A stretch of DNA of 64,000 nt from a virus. Location of the stretch: positions 62,001 through 126,000 of IMG/VR virus record IMGVR_UViG_3300025770_000004; one strand, given 5' to 3'. This document shows positions 42,439-49,842 of this stretch, one piece after another. Made by a program: the position numbers and the translations under genes. Position 1 is the stretch's first letter. Each line of letters starts with the position of its first letter. The notes below the pieces were generated by a model that was given only the letters and a program-made list of their open reading frames with translations, was not told the DNA's origin and ran no database searches.

Positions 42439-42674
42439 AAAAAATTAGTATAAGTTGAGCTTACCCAACATTTTGCTTTATGCTATCATCTATCTATTGC
42501 CACAAACCCGACCATCAAAGGGGAACCGATACCCTAGGTCTGTACGTGTCGCTACTTCCGTGGTAAAAACGACTATCCGAAGACTGTCTCCCACGTTAGG
42601 TTCAGTAGTGTCGAGGTTTCTCCAGTATATTCCACCCTTTCGGGACCGGCGATAGCTTCTCTGACTTATACTAA
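42439..42674 (-). ncRNA. Structured noncoding RNA, about 235 nt, unknown class
   Basis: The segment is far richer in G+C than its surroundings and lacks a plausible reading frame. The minus-strand RNA folds well. An 11-nt perfect inverted repeat closes it (42664-42674 with 42445-42455). Inside are: a 6-bp GCUAUC/GAUAGC helix (42651-42656 with 42482-42487); a hairpin CCC-GAAA-GGG (42635-42644); a composite arm CUACU/AGUAG (42604-42608 with 42552-42556) and CGUGG/CCACG (42591-42595 with 42559-42563) capped by a canonical C(UUCG)G tetraloop (42571-42588); GACC/GGUC with inner AGGG/CCCU-type pairing (42510-42540); and a 3' hairpin GUUGGG-UAAG-CUCAAC. G-U pairs occur only on the minus strand, which fixes the orientation. 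A run of six U follows, as in a terminator. Confidence 0.8.
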
Positions 42675-42679
42675 TCTTT

Positions 42680-43180
42680 TTAATCCAACACTAACATCAG
42701 ATTATATTCTCTTTGTAATTTAGTTTTCCAATTCGTTACTTTGTTTCTAATTAACTGATGTAGTGAATTGTATTCTTTTTTATTAATTTCTTTTTCGTCA
42801 CCAATATGTTTATTAAATAACATAACCAAATCTTCTGGTGTCATTTGCTTTGTAAATTGCTGCTCATGGAGATGGTATCGTCTACCAACTGGGTCTAAAA
42901 GGTTAATTTCATTGATGAAGTTAATAACTGGTAATATTTCATTCCAGTGTTCTCCTTTTTTATCCCATTTTGTAAACCATCTTCTTATATTTAAATGAAA
43001 ATAAATCATATTTTCAGAAAAAAACTCAAATGATAAATTTACTGATTTTGGTTTTACACCAATATATTTATTCCATTTTTCAATTAGATAATCTCTATCA
43101 CACTCAAACACTTTTATATCCATAGTTTGGTGGAAATGAAATGTGAAGTAAATAAGATTATCTAATTGCTCTTTTGTCAT
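42680..43180 (-). CDS. Unknown 166-aa protein
   Basis: I start at ATG 43180 (MTKEQLDNLIYFTFHF); the in-frame ATG at 43189 overlaps the promoter -7 box and cannot be in its mRNA. His/Phe/Tyr-rich N terminus (FHFHQTMDIKVFECDRDYLI), later a basic helix (LHQLIRNKVTNWKTKLQREY). The stop lies 5 bp before the structured RNA, so the two may share a transcript. No family recognised. Confidence 0.6.
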   Translation of the reverse strand: MTKEQLDNLIYFTFHFHQTMDIKVFECDRDYLIEKWNKYIGVKPKSVNLSFEFFSENMIYFHLNIRRWFTKWDKKGEHWNEILPVINFINEINLLDPVGRRYHLHEQQFTKQMTPEDLVMLFNKHIGDEKEINKKEYNSLHQLIRNKVTNWKTKLQREYNLMLVLD

Positions 43181-43186
43181 ATCTAA

Positions 43187-43217
43187 CAAATATAGTCAAA
43201 ATTGAAAGAAAAACAAA
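43187..43217 (-). promoter_or_regulatory. Host-type promoter TTTG-N19-TATATTTG
   Basis: Minus strand TTTG (43217-43214), 19-nt spacer, TATATTTG (43194-43187). It sets the downstream start at 43180 and may also drive the structured RNA. Confidence 0.65.
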
Positions 43218-43254
43218 GGTTTTTTATATATAATTAAAATTTGAAAAATTTATT

Positions 43255-44088
43255 ATGAAAATCAAACATAAATGTATAAAAGAGTTTCAATACTTGAGCC
43301 CTGATAAGAAAATTTTTATATTGAAGTTAGGTACTATATTAAACGAATACGTTTATAACGTAAAAGGAGAAGATGTAAAGATAGATAGAGATATAATCGA
43401 CAACAACCCTGACTTTTTTGAATTGGTCGATTGGAAGGCAGAACTACACTCACTTATAAAAATAAATAAGTTACCATCACCAAAGACCTTGGCTAATAAA
43501 TTGATTCCATTCATGGAGGATATGATATTATCATCTATGAGTAAAGATGATGGTATACAAGTCGATGAATATCGTTTAAAGGAAATAGAAAATAAAGAAT
43601 CTGAATTAAATAGTAGAGAAAAAGTGATTGAGAGTAAAGAAGAAGAAATTGATATTAGACTCAATAGAGTTGAAAAGAGAGAGAATGAATATAAAGAGGA
43701 TATCAAATCATTAGATAAAAAAGAAGATGATTTAAGAAATAAATATAAAGAAGTAAAAGATAGAGAATTAGATGTTCAAGATAAACTACAAGATATAAAC
43801 GAAAAGGAAAGAAACCTTGATAGAACTATACTAGAATCATCAAAAGACATTGATGGAAAGTATATAGAGTTAAAATCAAAAATTGATAAAGATTTGAAAA
43901 TTGTAACAGAAAAAGAAAAGAATTTAGAAATTAATATAAAAGATATTAAGAATAGAGAAGATATACTTTTGTATAAAGAAGAAGAAATTAAAGATGCCCT
44001 TAGGGATATAGAAATAAAAGAAGAAGAATTAAGAATTAAAACAACACCAGTACCAAGAAATCATGCGGGAAGAAGAGGTGTTCCATAA
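43255..44088 (+). CDS. Long coiled-coil protein, 277 aa
   Basis: Residues 1-95 are globular (KHKCIKEFQYLSPDKKIFIL start). Residues 108-262 form a nearly unbroken charged coiled coil with internal repeats of the form I-x-x-K-E-x-x-I/L (for example ENKESELNSREKVIESKEEE and DIKNREDILLYKEEEI). The end is basic (PRNHAGRRGVP). TTATATATAA lies upstream. Likely a structural or tether protein; no family recognised. Confidence 0.7.
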   Translation: MKIKHKCIKEFQYLSPDKKIFILKLGTILNEYVYNVKGEDVKIDRDIIDNNPDFFELVDWKAELHSLIKINKLPSPKTLANKLIPFMEDMILSSMSKDDGIQVDEYRLKEIENKESELNSREKVIESKEEEIDIRLNRVEKRENEYKEDIKSLDKKEDDLRNKYKEVKDRELDVQDKLQDINEKERNLDRTILESSKDIDGKYIELKSKIDKDLKIVTEKEKNLEINIKDIKNREDILLYKEEEIKDALRDIEIKEEELRIKTTPVPRNHAGRRGVP

Positions 44089-44161
44089 AAAATCCATATG
44101 TGATAAACAGTAAAAAACCGAGTAATATTATAGTATAGGGTATCATGATGTTACATGAAGT

Positions 44162-44386
44162 TTAGATAGAAAATAAAAAATAGTCTATATCTACACCAAT
44201 TGTATTTTTTATTTTTCTAAGATCTGATTTTTCGATATTATCAAAAGATTGGTACACGTTAATTATATCGTCACCATTTTGCTTATCTTGTATGAATTTA
44301 GAGATAGAGTCACAAAATTTATTTAACTTCGAGATACCATCATATTTTTCGAGTACTGACCATAATATTTCCTTTCTATCTTTCAT
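44162..44386 (-). CDS. Unknown 74-aa protein
   Basis: Helical, mixed charge (RKEILWSVLEKYDGISKL, ISKFIQDKQNGDDIIN). In the same direction as, and 39 bp after, the next gene. No family recognised. Confidence 0.55.
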   Translation of the reverse strand: MKDRKEILWSVLEKYDGISKLNKFCDSISKFIQDKQNGDDIINVYQSFDNIEKSDLRKIKNTIGVDIDYFLFSI

Positions 44387-44425
44387 ACTATAAAGATAAG
44401 GAAAACTATTGAATTATCAAAGGAT

Positions 44426-44797
44426 TTAGACAGTAACCTCAATGAAAATATTCGAGGATAATTTCTTTTCTGATAACTTATCTTTCAAATTAACAAGACC
44501 AAACATCTTAGATCTTTGATAAGTTGGGAACTTACTTGTATTTTTAATAATCCATTCCATATCATGCAACCTCTTAGTTGAGTATATAACATAATAAGTT
44601 GTATATCTTTTTTTGAAATTAATTTGAATCCAGTTTTTTAATAAGTATTTTTTACTTACTCTTATAAAATCCGGTCTTTTTTGGAATCTATCAATACTAT
44701 CTTTAAGATTATTAATCACAACAGAGTATGATTCACCTTCAACTAAAAGCTTTTTTATTTTTTGGTCTATAAATTTTTCTATTCTACTTGGATTCAT
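44426..44797 (-). CDS. Unknown basic 123-aa protein
   Basis: Basic with aromatic strands (LLKNWIQINFKKRYTTYYVI) and a helical start (RIEKFIDQKIKKLLVEGE). The charge suggests nucleic-acid binding. No family recognised. Confidence 0.55.
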   Translation of the reverse strand: MNPSRIEKFIDQKIKKLLVEGESYSVVINNLKDSIDRFQKRPDFIRVSKKYLLKNWIQINFKKRYTTYYVIYSTKRLHDMEWIIKNTSKFPTYQRSKMFGLVNLKDKLSEKKLSSNIFIEVTV

Positions 44798-44888
44798 AGT
44801 ATAAAAGTAAGGAAATATTATTTAGTATTGATACTTATCTGGTAAAATTATAAGATAAATTTAAGATAAGGATATATTGTCAAGAATT

Positions 44889-45293
44889 TTACTCACCTAA
44901 CTCAGTCTTGGATGGGAATGGATTAAAGTTATATTTATTACCGATAATTTTCAATAATGGAGTTATAGCAACCGACCCACCTGGTATTCCTTGTATTGCA
45001 ATAAGTGGGAATATCTTAGCAACATCACCAGCTTGTTTTTTAAAGAATGATTTCTCTTGGTCACTAACCTCTTGTCCTTTAATCATTTTTCTTAAAATAC
45101 CAATTGCTTGACTAGTTTCTTTACCTTCACGTTTAGTAGCTTCCCAAAAACTCTTAGTAAAATCAACACTATCTCTATATAATCCTTTAATACTAAAGTC
45201 TTTTACTTTCTGTTTAGTACTATTATAAGCTTTCTTAATACTATCTGAAAAATTCTCGTTTACAAATTCATCATATTTTTTTAAATGATTCAT
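44889..45293 (-). CDS. LETM1-like domain protein with capsid-targeting-like N terminus
   Basis: 134 residues. MNHLKKYDEFVNENFSDSIK is a clean signal copy. The rest (about 45-130) has the pattern of the LETM1-like C-terminal domain found in flavobacterial proteins: FWEATKREGKETSQAIGIL, then a helix ending KGQEVSDQEKSFFKKQ, then AIQGIPGGSVAITPLLKIIG and NFNPFPS. In mitochondria LETM1 domains sit at the inner membrane; the bacterial role is unclear. Exact TTAATATATA stands 4 nt before the ATG. A delivered membrane-active protein is a possibility. Confidence 0.68.
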   Translation of the reverse strand: MNHLKKYDEFVNENFSDSIKKAYNSTKQKVKDFSIKGLYRDSVDFTKSFWEATKREGKETSQAIGILRKMIKGQEVSDQEKSFFKKQAGDVAKIFPLIAIQGIPGGSVAITPLLKIIGNKYNFNPFPSKTELGE

Positions 45294-45297
45294 AAAT

Positions 45298-45307
45298 TAT
45301 ATATTAA
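45298..45307 (-). promoter_or_regulatory. Late-type promoter motif TTAATATATA
   Basis: Minus strand exact 10-mer, 4 nt (ATTT) before the ATG at 45293. Confidence 0.55.
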
Positions 45308-45344
45308 ATATACAATCCATAATAAAAATATTTCCTAATTAGAG

Positions 45345-45911
45345 TTAATTAGACCACCCTCTTTTTTCGATTTTTCGATAATTGGGTTCATCTTTTATTT
45401 CCTTTAAGTATTCCTTTAACTTCAATAAGTAAGTATCATTAGTGTCTCCATAAAAAGGAGGTATTTTAATAACGTTACCATACGAATCAATATGTTCTGG
45501 TTTATCATCAACCATCAATACTTTATTCATATCATATCCCTTCTTACTTAGCTTAGTAATGTTTTTCTTATATACATAGTGACCCATTCCCCATCCTTCA
45601 CCATAATCATATTTCGGAGTACAGTTTTTCTCAGTGTAAAAGAATTCTAATTTTGTTGTATCAAGTTCCATTTCGTTTAAAATGAATTCAGCATATTCTT
45701 TCCCAGCCGCTGTCCAAACAGCAACATTAAAGTTTTCAAATGCGAATTCTAGGAATTCTAGTAAGTGAGGCCGAAACATAGTTCTATACACACCATCTAA
45801 AACCTCAAATGAGTTTTTTATGAAGTCGTAACTTTGAGTACTAAATTCACTTTTATAAACTGAGTGAAATAAACATTCGTCTAGGTCTAGTATTAATAAT
45901 TTGTTTTTCAT
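45345..45911 (-). CDS. FCP1/NIF-type HAD phosphatase
   Basis: 188 residues. Catalytic DLDEC (Asp9, Asp11) in LLILDLDECLFHS, VAVWTAAGKEYAEFIL as motif II, a Lys-containing segment, and VLMVDDKPEHIDSYGN as the C-terminal acidic motif. The absence of a large cap and the RPHLLEFLEFA helix match the NLI-interacting factor/FCP1 branch, protein or small-molecule phosphatases. It overlaps the rhomboid gene by 4 bp. Confidence 0.85.
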   Translation of the reverse strand: MKNKLLILDLDECLFHSVYKSEFSTQSYDFIKNSFEVLDGVYRTMFRPHLLEFLEFAFENFNVAVWTAAGKEYAEFILNEMELDTTKLEFFYTEKNCTPKYDYGEGWGMGHYVYKKNITKLSKKGYDMNKVLMVDDKPEHIDSYGNVIKIPPFYGDTNDTYLLKLKEYLKEIKDEPNYRKIEKRGWSN

Positions 45912-46474
45912 TTTTTTATGAATTTATTTCCTAAGTAAAATAACCCTCCAGTTAGTGATCCACCTATATGAGCAAAGTGTGCTATATGGTCAGTAGGATA
46001 CATTAATCCGAAATATAATTCAGATATTAGTATTAATGGTATAATTATTTTTGCTTTTATTGGTAGTATAAAGAATAAGTAAAATTTCTGTTCTGGGTTA
46101 AGAATAGCGGCGATTAATAGTACACCAAAGATTGCACCTGACGCACCAACCACCGGAGATTGACTCCCGGTTATGATTATATGCAGAAAGGCTGCTCCTA
46201 GTCCTGATAGTAAGTAGAATACTATAAATTTATTACTACCAAAGAAATTCTCAACATTAGATCCAAAGGATAAAAAAGCCAACATATTAAAAATTATATG
46301 TGTTGGTGATGCATGTAGAAACATATGTGTTATATATTGGTGTGTTTGGAATAATTCGCTACCATTTGGGAAAAGAGCGAATTGATCATAAAATGAAAAC
46401 TCCATAGAATATGATATGATAAAAATTATCACATTTAATAATGCAATCTGTTTAACTATTTTCGTTAGTTTCAT
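45908..46474 (-). CDS. Rhomboid-family intramembrane serine protease
   Basis: 188 residues with about six membrane segments. The rhomboid signature is complete: HMFLHASPTHIIFNM (helix 2 His and Asn), catalytic Ser112 in VVGASGAIFG and catalytic His169 in AHIGGSLTGG. It would cleave membrane proteins within the bilayer. The C terminus stops at the last helix (FIKK) and lacks the Bacteroidota LDKIxKKG tail, which instead is found on two other proteins of this window (41568, 47711). It is coupled to an FCP1-like phosphatase. Rhomboids are very rare in phages; envelope remodelling or superinfection control are possible roles. Confidence 0.92.
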   Translation of the reverse strand: MKLTKIVKQIALLNVIIFIISYSMEFSFYDQFALFPNGSELFQTHQYITHMFLHASPTHIIFNMLAFLSFGSNVENFFGSNKFIVFYLLSGLGAAFLHIIITGSQSPVVGASGAIFGVLLIAAILNPEQKFYLFFILPIKAKIIIPLILISELYFGLMYPTDHIAHFAHIGGSLTGGLFYLGNKFIKK

Positions 46475-46718
46475 TAAATAATTGTTTTAGTTTTTTTTCT
46501 CTTAATTCTTCTCTATCATCAAATCTTTTTCGGAATTTATCTTCCATCATTGGTAAACTATCAGTAAGCTGCATACGATTTAAGTAGAGAGAGTCACTAT
46601 GTACAGAATAAATAATAAATCCAGTTTCTTCATGTGTGTTGGTTGTATATTCATATACCTGACCAACTTCCCAAATAAAATCATTTATCTTAAACGATTC
46701 AATACATCTACATTTCAT
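46452..46718 (-). CDS. Unknown 88-aa protein, SH3-like start
   Basis: MKCRCIESFKINDFIWEVGQ has the KCxxxF start of the small barrels at 40249 and 42220. The C-terminal half is a basic/acidic helix (FRKRFDDREELREKKLKQLF). It overlaps the rhomboid gene by 23 bp and follows the zinc-ribbon gene directly. Confidence 0.6.
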   Translation of the reverse strand: MKCRCIESFKINDFIWEVGQVYEYTTNTHEETGFIIYSVHSDSLYLNRMQLTDSLPMMEDKFRKRFDDREELREKKLKQLFNETNENS

Positions 46719-46883
46719 CTAGTCTCTATTATCAATAACAACTCTTTTACAAGCATCACAAACTACTACAATACCAGATTTAGTTCTTCTAGCTTCTGTA
46801 TCACATTTACCCTGACATAATGCTTCTCCAATAGGAGTATAACCATCAGTGGGTCCTTTTCTTTTAGTTCTTATTTTTTCCAT
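46719..46883 (-). CDS. 54-aa zinc-ribbon-like protein
   Basis: A complete frame from ATG 46883 to TAG at 46719, directly abutting the next gene. It encodes a basic N terminus (MEKIRTKRKGPTDGYTPIGE), then ALCQGKCDTEARR and VVVCDACKRVVI. Four Cys as CxxxC and CxxC 16 residues apart fit a small zinc ribbon. Its promoter box lies 5 bp upstream. Confidence 0.75.
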   Translation of the reverse strand: MEKIRTKRKGPTDGYTPIGEALCQGKCDTEARRTKSGIVVVCDACKRVVIDNRD

Positions 46884-46888
46884 TTAAA

Positions 46889-46896
46889 CAAATATA
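46889..46896 (-). promoter_or_regulatory. Host-type promoter -7 box TATATTTG
   Basis: Minus strand TATATTTG 5 bp before the ATG at 46883; ATTG rather than TTTG lies about 20 nt further upstream. It would give a leaderless or very short-leader mRNA for the zinc-ribbon gene. Confidence 0.45.
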
Positions 46897-46906
46897 CGAA
46901 ATTATA

Positions 46907-46916
46907 TTAATATATA
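46907..46916 (+). promoter_or_regulatory. Late-type promoter motif TTAATATATA
   Basis: Exact 10-mer, 4 nt (CAAT) before the ATG at 46921; divergent from the host-type box 10 bp away. Confidence 0.55.
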
Positions 46917-46920
46917 CAAT

Positions 46921-47388
46921 ATGAAGTATATTAAATTATTCGAGGACTTTACTGATGATATGAATTTTCATGATATTAAAGATATATTTGGTAATGTCTG
47001 TGATTTTGGTATGAGATTTCACGATGTTAATCTTGTAAATATAGCATCAATGGGCGGCAAAGACATTATTGAGGACCACAATGAATTAGATATGACTAAT
47101 ATAAAACGCGGTCTGATGATAGATCTAATTATGATTAGAGAAGCACATAAAAACTCGGAATTTAATTTTAGTAATGATTTTTATGAAGAATTAAAATTAA
47201 CAATTGATCACTTTGAGAGTAGATATAATTGTAAGTTATCTAATATTTATCTAGTGAAAAATAATGTTGTGTGGGTAAGTAATGTTGATAACTTCAAGAA
47301 ATATATTGAATCTATGTCAGAAGCAGCACTTAGTTGGATTTCTTCTATTGATATAGCTTTTGAATTAAATGATACCGTTGATAATTAA
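46921..47388 (+). CDS. Unknown protein with capsid-targeting-like N terminus
   Basis: 155 residues starting MKYIKLFEDFTDDMNFHD. The body is alpha/beta with two Met/Asp-rich stretches and SEAALSWISSIDIAFEL near the end. Its end overlaps the convergent gene by 24 bp. Function unknown. Confidence 0.72.
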   Translation: MKYIKLFEDFTDDMNFHDIKDIFGNVCDFGMRFHDVNLVNIASMGGKDIIEDHNELDMTNIKRGLMIDLIMIREAHKNSEFNFSNDFYEELKLTIDHFESRYNCKLSNIYLVKNNVVWVSNVDNFKKYIESMSEAALSWISSIDIAFELNDTVDN

Positions 47389-47718
47389 ATCTCTACGTAT
47401 TGATATTAGTTGTGTGAGAGATTCTTCATCTTTTGGATCATAAGGACTTTTTTTCTCTAAAATCATTTCTAGGTTCCTTATCTGTTTATTAATAACAGAT
47501 ATACCCAATTCTTTCTTATTGTAGTTTAACCAATCTTCCTTTATATAATTTGGCATATTAGAAACATCTTTGAGTTTTTGATCATCATCTTTGATATAAA
47601 AATAATTACCATTAAACTCAACAATGAGTGTCAACATCATTATTAGTGTGTGGTGTTCATACTCACCTACCTGTGAAATTATTACCCATGGTTCAATATT
47701 TATTTCTATATTATCCAT
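47365..47718 (-). CDS. Unknown 117-aa protein
   Basis: Beta-rich first half (EINIEPWVIISQVGEYEHHT, LTLIVEFNGNYFYIKD) and helical second half. It overlaps the upstream gene by 8 bp and the convergent gene by 24 bp. No family recognised. Confidence 0.55.
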   Translation of the reverse strand: MDNIEINIEPWVIISQVGEYEHHTLIMMLTLIVEFNGNYFYIKDDDQKLKDVSNMPNYIKEDWLNYNKKELGISVINKQIRNLEMILEKKSPYDPKDEESLTQLISIRRDLIINGII

Positions 47719-48340
47719 TATTTCTACTATAATCTTCTAGAAATAACTTTTCACTATCAGAAAGACTTTCCATTCCTTCTTTACTAATCTTATCTAATAC
47801 ATCATCGATATCAAACCGAGAATCATTATCCATTTGTATCTTTTCTATATCAGAATCATGTTCATCAATACCGGAGTCCTTAAACGCTTTTTCAAAATCA
47901 AACGTTTTTTCAAAATCTGGTCTATAAAATTTCAAACCTAATATATCAACAACATCTTCAATTTGTTTCTTATATCTCTTTTCGATTATGAATGAAATTT
48001 CATCAATAATATCTTTTTCAATAGAGTCTGATGTGTAGATACATTTGGATTCTTGAAATATAGATATTCTATTACTGATATTACTATCCATTATATAAAC
48101 AATATCAACATCACCGTGATCTTCTAATGAAGATTTTATAAAAACCGTATTATTCACTCGGTTTTTAAATGAAGATTTTCCTCTTGTTATATTCAGTTGT
48201 ATTTGTTTGAATTGTTTAGTAATGCTTGATAATAAATGATCTTTCTTATTCTTCTCTGACCAATCACTAATATATTTATGTATTATACCACCAAGTGTAA
48301 TACCGCTGAAAAATACCATTATAATTTGAAAAATACCCAT
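47711..48340 (-). CDS. Membrane-anchored unknown with LDKIxKxGxxSLSxSE tail
   Basis: 209 residues. One N-terminal membrane segment (about 4-22, FQIIMVFFSGITLGGIIHK), a cytoplasmic alpha/beta domain, and a last segment DIDDVLDKISKEGMESLSDS with EKLFLEDYS that matches the tail of the protein at 41568. In Bacteroidota this module often ends rhomboid proteins. The two proteins also share short regions upstream (an FDFEKAFK/DIDLIL-like acidic linker). Function unknown. Confidence 0.68.
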   Translation of the reverse strand: MGIFQIIMVFFSGITLGGIIHKYISDWSEKNKKDHLLSSITKQFKQIQLNITRGKSSFKNRVNNTVFIKSSLEDHGDVDIVYIMDSNISNRISIFQESKCIYTSDSIEKDIIDEISFIIEKRYKKQIEDVVDILGLKFYRPDFEKTFDFEKAFKDSGIDEHDSDIEKIQMDNDSRFDIDDVLDKISKEGMESLSDSEKLFLEDYSRNNG

Positions 48341-48438
48341 ATGTGTTATTATTTATTTAATTTGTAAACTTACTTTCTGATTTTTTGATTTAGATTAATC
48401 TAACTTCATATTCTTAGAAATGTATTTTATCATTGTCA

Positions 48439-48446
48439 CAAATATA
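48439..48446 (-). promoter_or_regulatory. Possible host-type -7 box TATATTTG
   Basis: Minus strand TATATTTG between the topoisomerase gene and 47711-48340, 98 bp before that start; no clear -33 box. Confidence 0.3.
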
Positions 48447-48461
48447 AGAATAATATTTGAA

Positions 48462-49805
48462 TTATTTGAATTTCTTTTTTAGATCACTCAAATCCAATCG
48501 ATACATATCTTTTGGATCGGTATTCTCTAAAATTTGAATCTCTTCTTTCTTAGCAGAGAAATCCATTTTTAATTTTTCAAATAATTCTTTTGTTAGTGAA
48601 TATATAGGCATCCTTAAAAGGTAATCATATGAATCATCAATTTGTTCTAACCCCATATCCACAATTTGTGAAATTATTTCGGATTTAGCAACATTATTTA
48701 TCTTTAACTTTTCATCAAGTATAGCTTTTATGAACCTTCCTCTATTAGAAAGTATTTTTAATTCTCTATTTAACTTTTCTAGTAGAAATTCTTTTCTGGT
48801 GTGATAATAAGTAAGTCTGAAATTGACAAAATATTCAACTATCTCTTCACAGGTTTCAAATATTTTTAATTTACCAAACTCATCGAGTGTGGAGAATATC
48901 TCAGTAGATGATTCTTCTAATTTTAATAACTTTCTTAGTTTTGTATCATCCAAATCGGCTAATACACTTCTGTTGAATTTAATAGTATAATCTATATTAT
49001 CTTTACAATTATCATCATAAGAAACAATGTCTTTATTATCAGATATTTTATCTAAATGATCTTCATATTTCTCATAAGTCATTGATGGTGGTAATTCAGT
49101 TATCCTTACTGTTGATGTGTTAACTCTTTCGAATTCACCTCTTATTATCCATCTCTTATTATTCTCTTCATCTTGTATGAACTCACCAGTAAATTCAGCG
49201 TATGAAGGTTTTATAGACTTTATTTTCTTACCATCTAACACCTTAACACAAGAGTTTATTAGTTGTTCTACGTTTCTGTTTAATACGTTTGATGCAAATC
49301 CAACAGCAATACCTGATGATCCATTTAATAAAACAGTTGGTATTATTGGTAAAAAGAATTCTGGTTCAATTGTTTCTCCTTCTTCCTCTTTATAATTTAG
49401 AAGTTCAAAATCTTTATAAATTAATCTAAAGTTTTCGTTTAATTTAGTACCAATGTATCTAGGAGCTCCTGGTTGAGGAGATCTAAGTGAGCCATATTGA
49501 CCATCTTCTTCTAATAAAGCTGCGTTGTTCTTGAATTTTTGAGCCATCGTTACAATAGAATTCTCAAGTGATGTATTACCATGATGATAAAAAGCATCAG
49601 ATGCTACTTTACCAGCTAATTGAAAGACTTTTAGTGTTTTCTCGCCTCCTGTTTTCCATATTTGGTTAGATATGTGTATTACTTTTCGTTGAGTTGGTTT
49701 GAATCCATCAATGACGGAAGGCATCGCCCTCCCCTCAATAGAGTACATCGCAAACTCTTTGTATTCATCAGATAAAAATTCTGAGATCGATTTTTCTGTC
49801 ATCAT
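48462..49805 (-). CDS. 52: Type II DNA topoisomerase, medium (GyrA/ParC-like, T4 gp52-type) subunit
   Basis: 447 residues, the length of T4 gp52 rather than host GyrA, with no C-terminal beta-pinwheel. GRAMPSVIDGFKPTQRKVI (25-43) is the winged-helix start; the catalytic Arg116-Tyr117 is in PQPGAPRYIGTKL; LPIIPTVLLNGSSGIAVGFA follows. It forms the DNA-cleaving part with the ATPase subunit at 51021. The two genes are divergent and separated by two signal-bearing genes, unlike an operon. ACTATATATA lies before its ATG. Confidence 0.95.
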   Translation of the reverse strand: MMTEKSISEFLSDEYKEFAMYSIEGRAMPSVIDGFKPTQRKVIHISNQIWKTGGEKTLKVFQLAGKVASDAFYHHGNTSLENSIVTMAQKFKNNAALLEEDGQYGSLRSPQPGAPRYIGTKLNENFRLIYKDFELLNYKEEEGETIEPEFFLPIIPTVLLNGSSGIAVGFASNVLNRNVEQLINSCVKVLDGKKIKSIKPSYAEFTGEFIQDEENNKRWIIRGEFERVNTSTVRITELPPSMTYEKYEDHLDKISDNKDIVSYDDNCKDNIDYTIKFNRSVLADLDDTKLRKLLKLEESSTEIFSTLDEFGKLKIFETCEEIVEYFVNFRLTYYHTRKEFLLEKLNRELKILSNRGRFIKAILDEKLKINNVAKSEIISQIVDMGLEQIDDSYDYLLRMPIYSLTKELFEKLKMDFSAKKEEIQILENTDPKDMYRLDLSDLKKKFK

Positions 49806-49842
49806 AGTTTTATATATAGTAAAAAGTATATTTTGTTTTTGT

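Noticed and set aside
42455-42655. 66-residue plus-strand frame over the GC-rich island
   Set aside because: It lies wholly inside the structured RNA, is on the opposite strand, has no promoter or start context, and its composition follows the RNA helices.
42439-42674. Retron msr-msd or intron interpretation of the structured RNA
   Set aside because: The closing inverted repeat would fit a retron, but no reverse transcriptase gene is near, and no group I or II core or split gene flanks it.
49699-49842. N-terminal extension of the gene at 49843
   Set aside because: It would run antisense through the start of the topoisomerase gene; the signal MKSIKKYDEF and the upstream TATATATA place the start at 49843.
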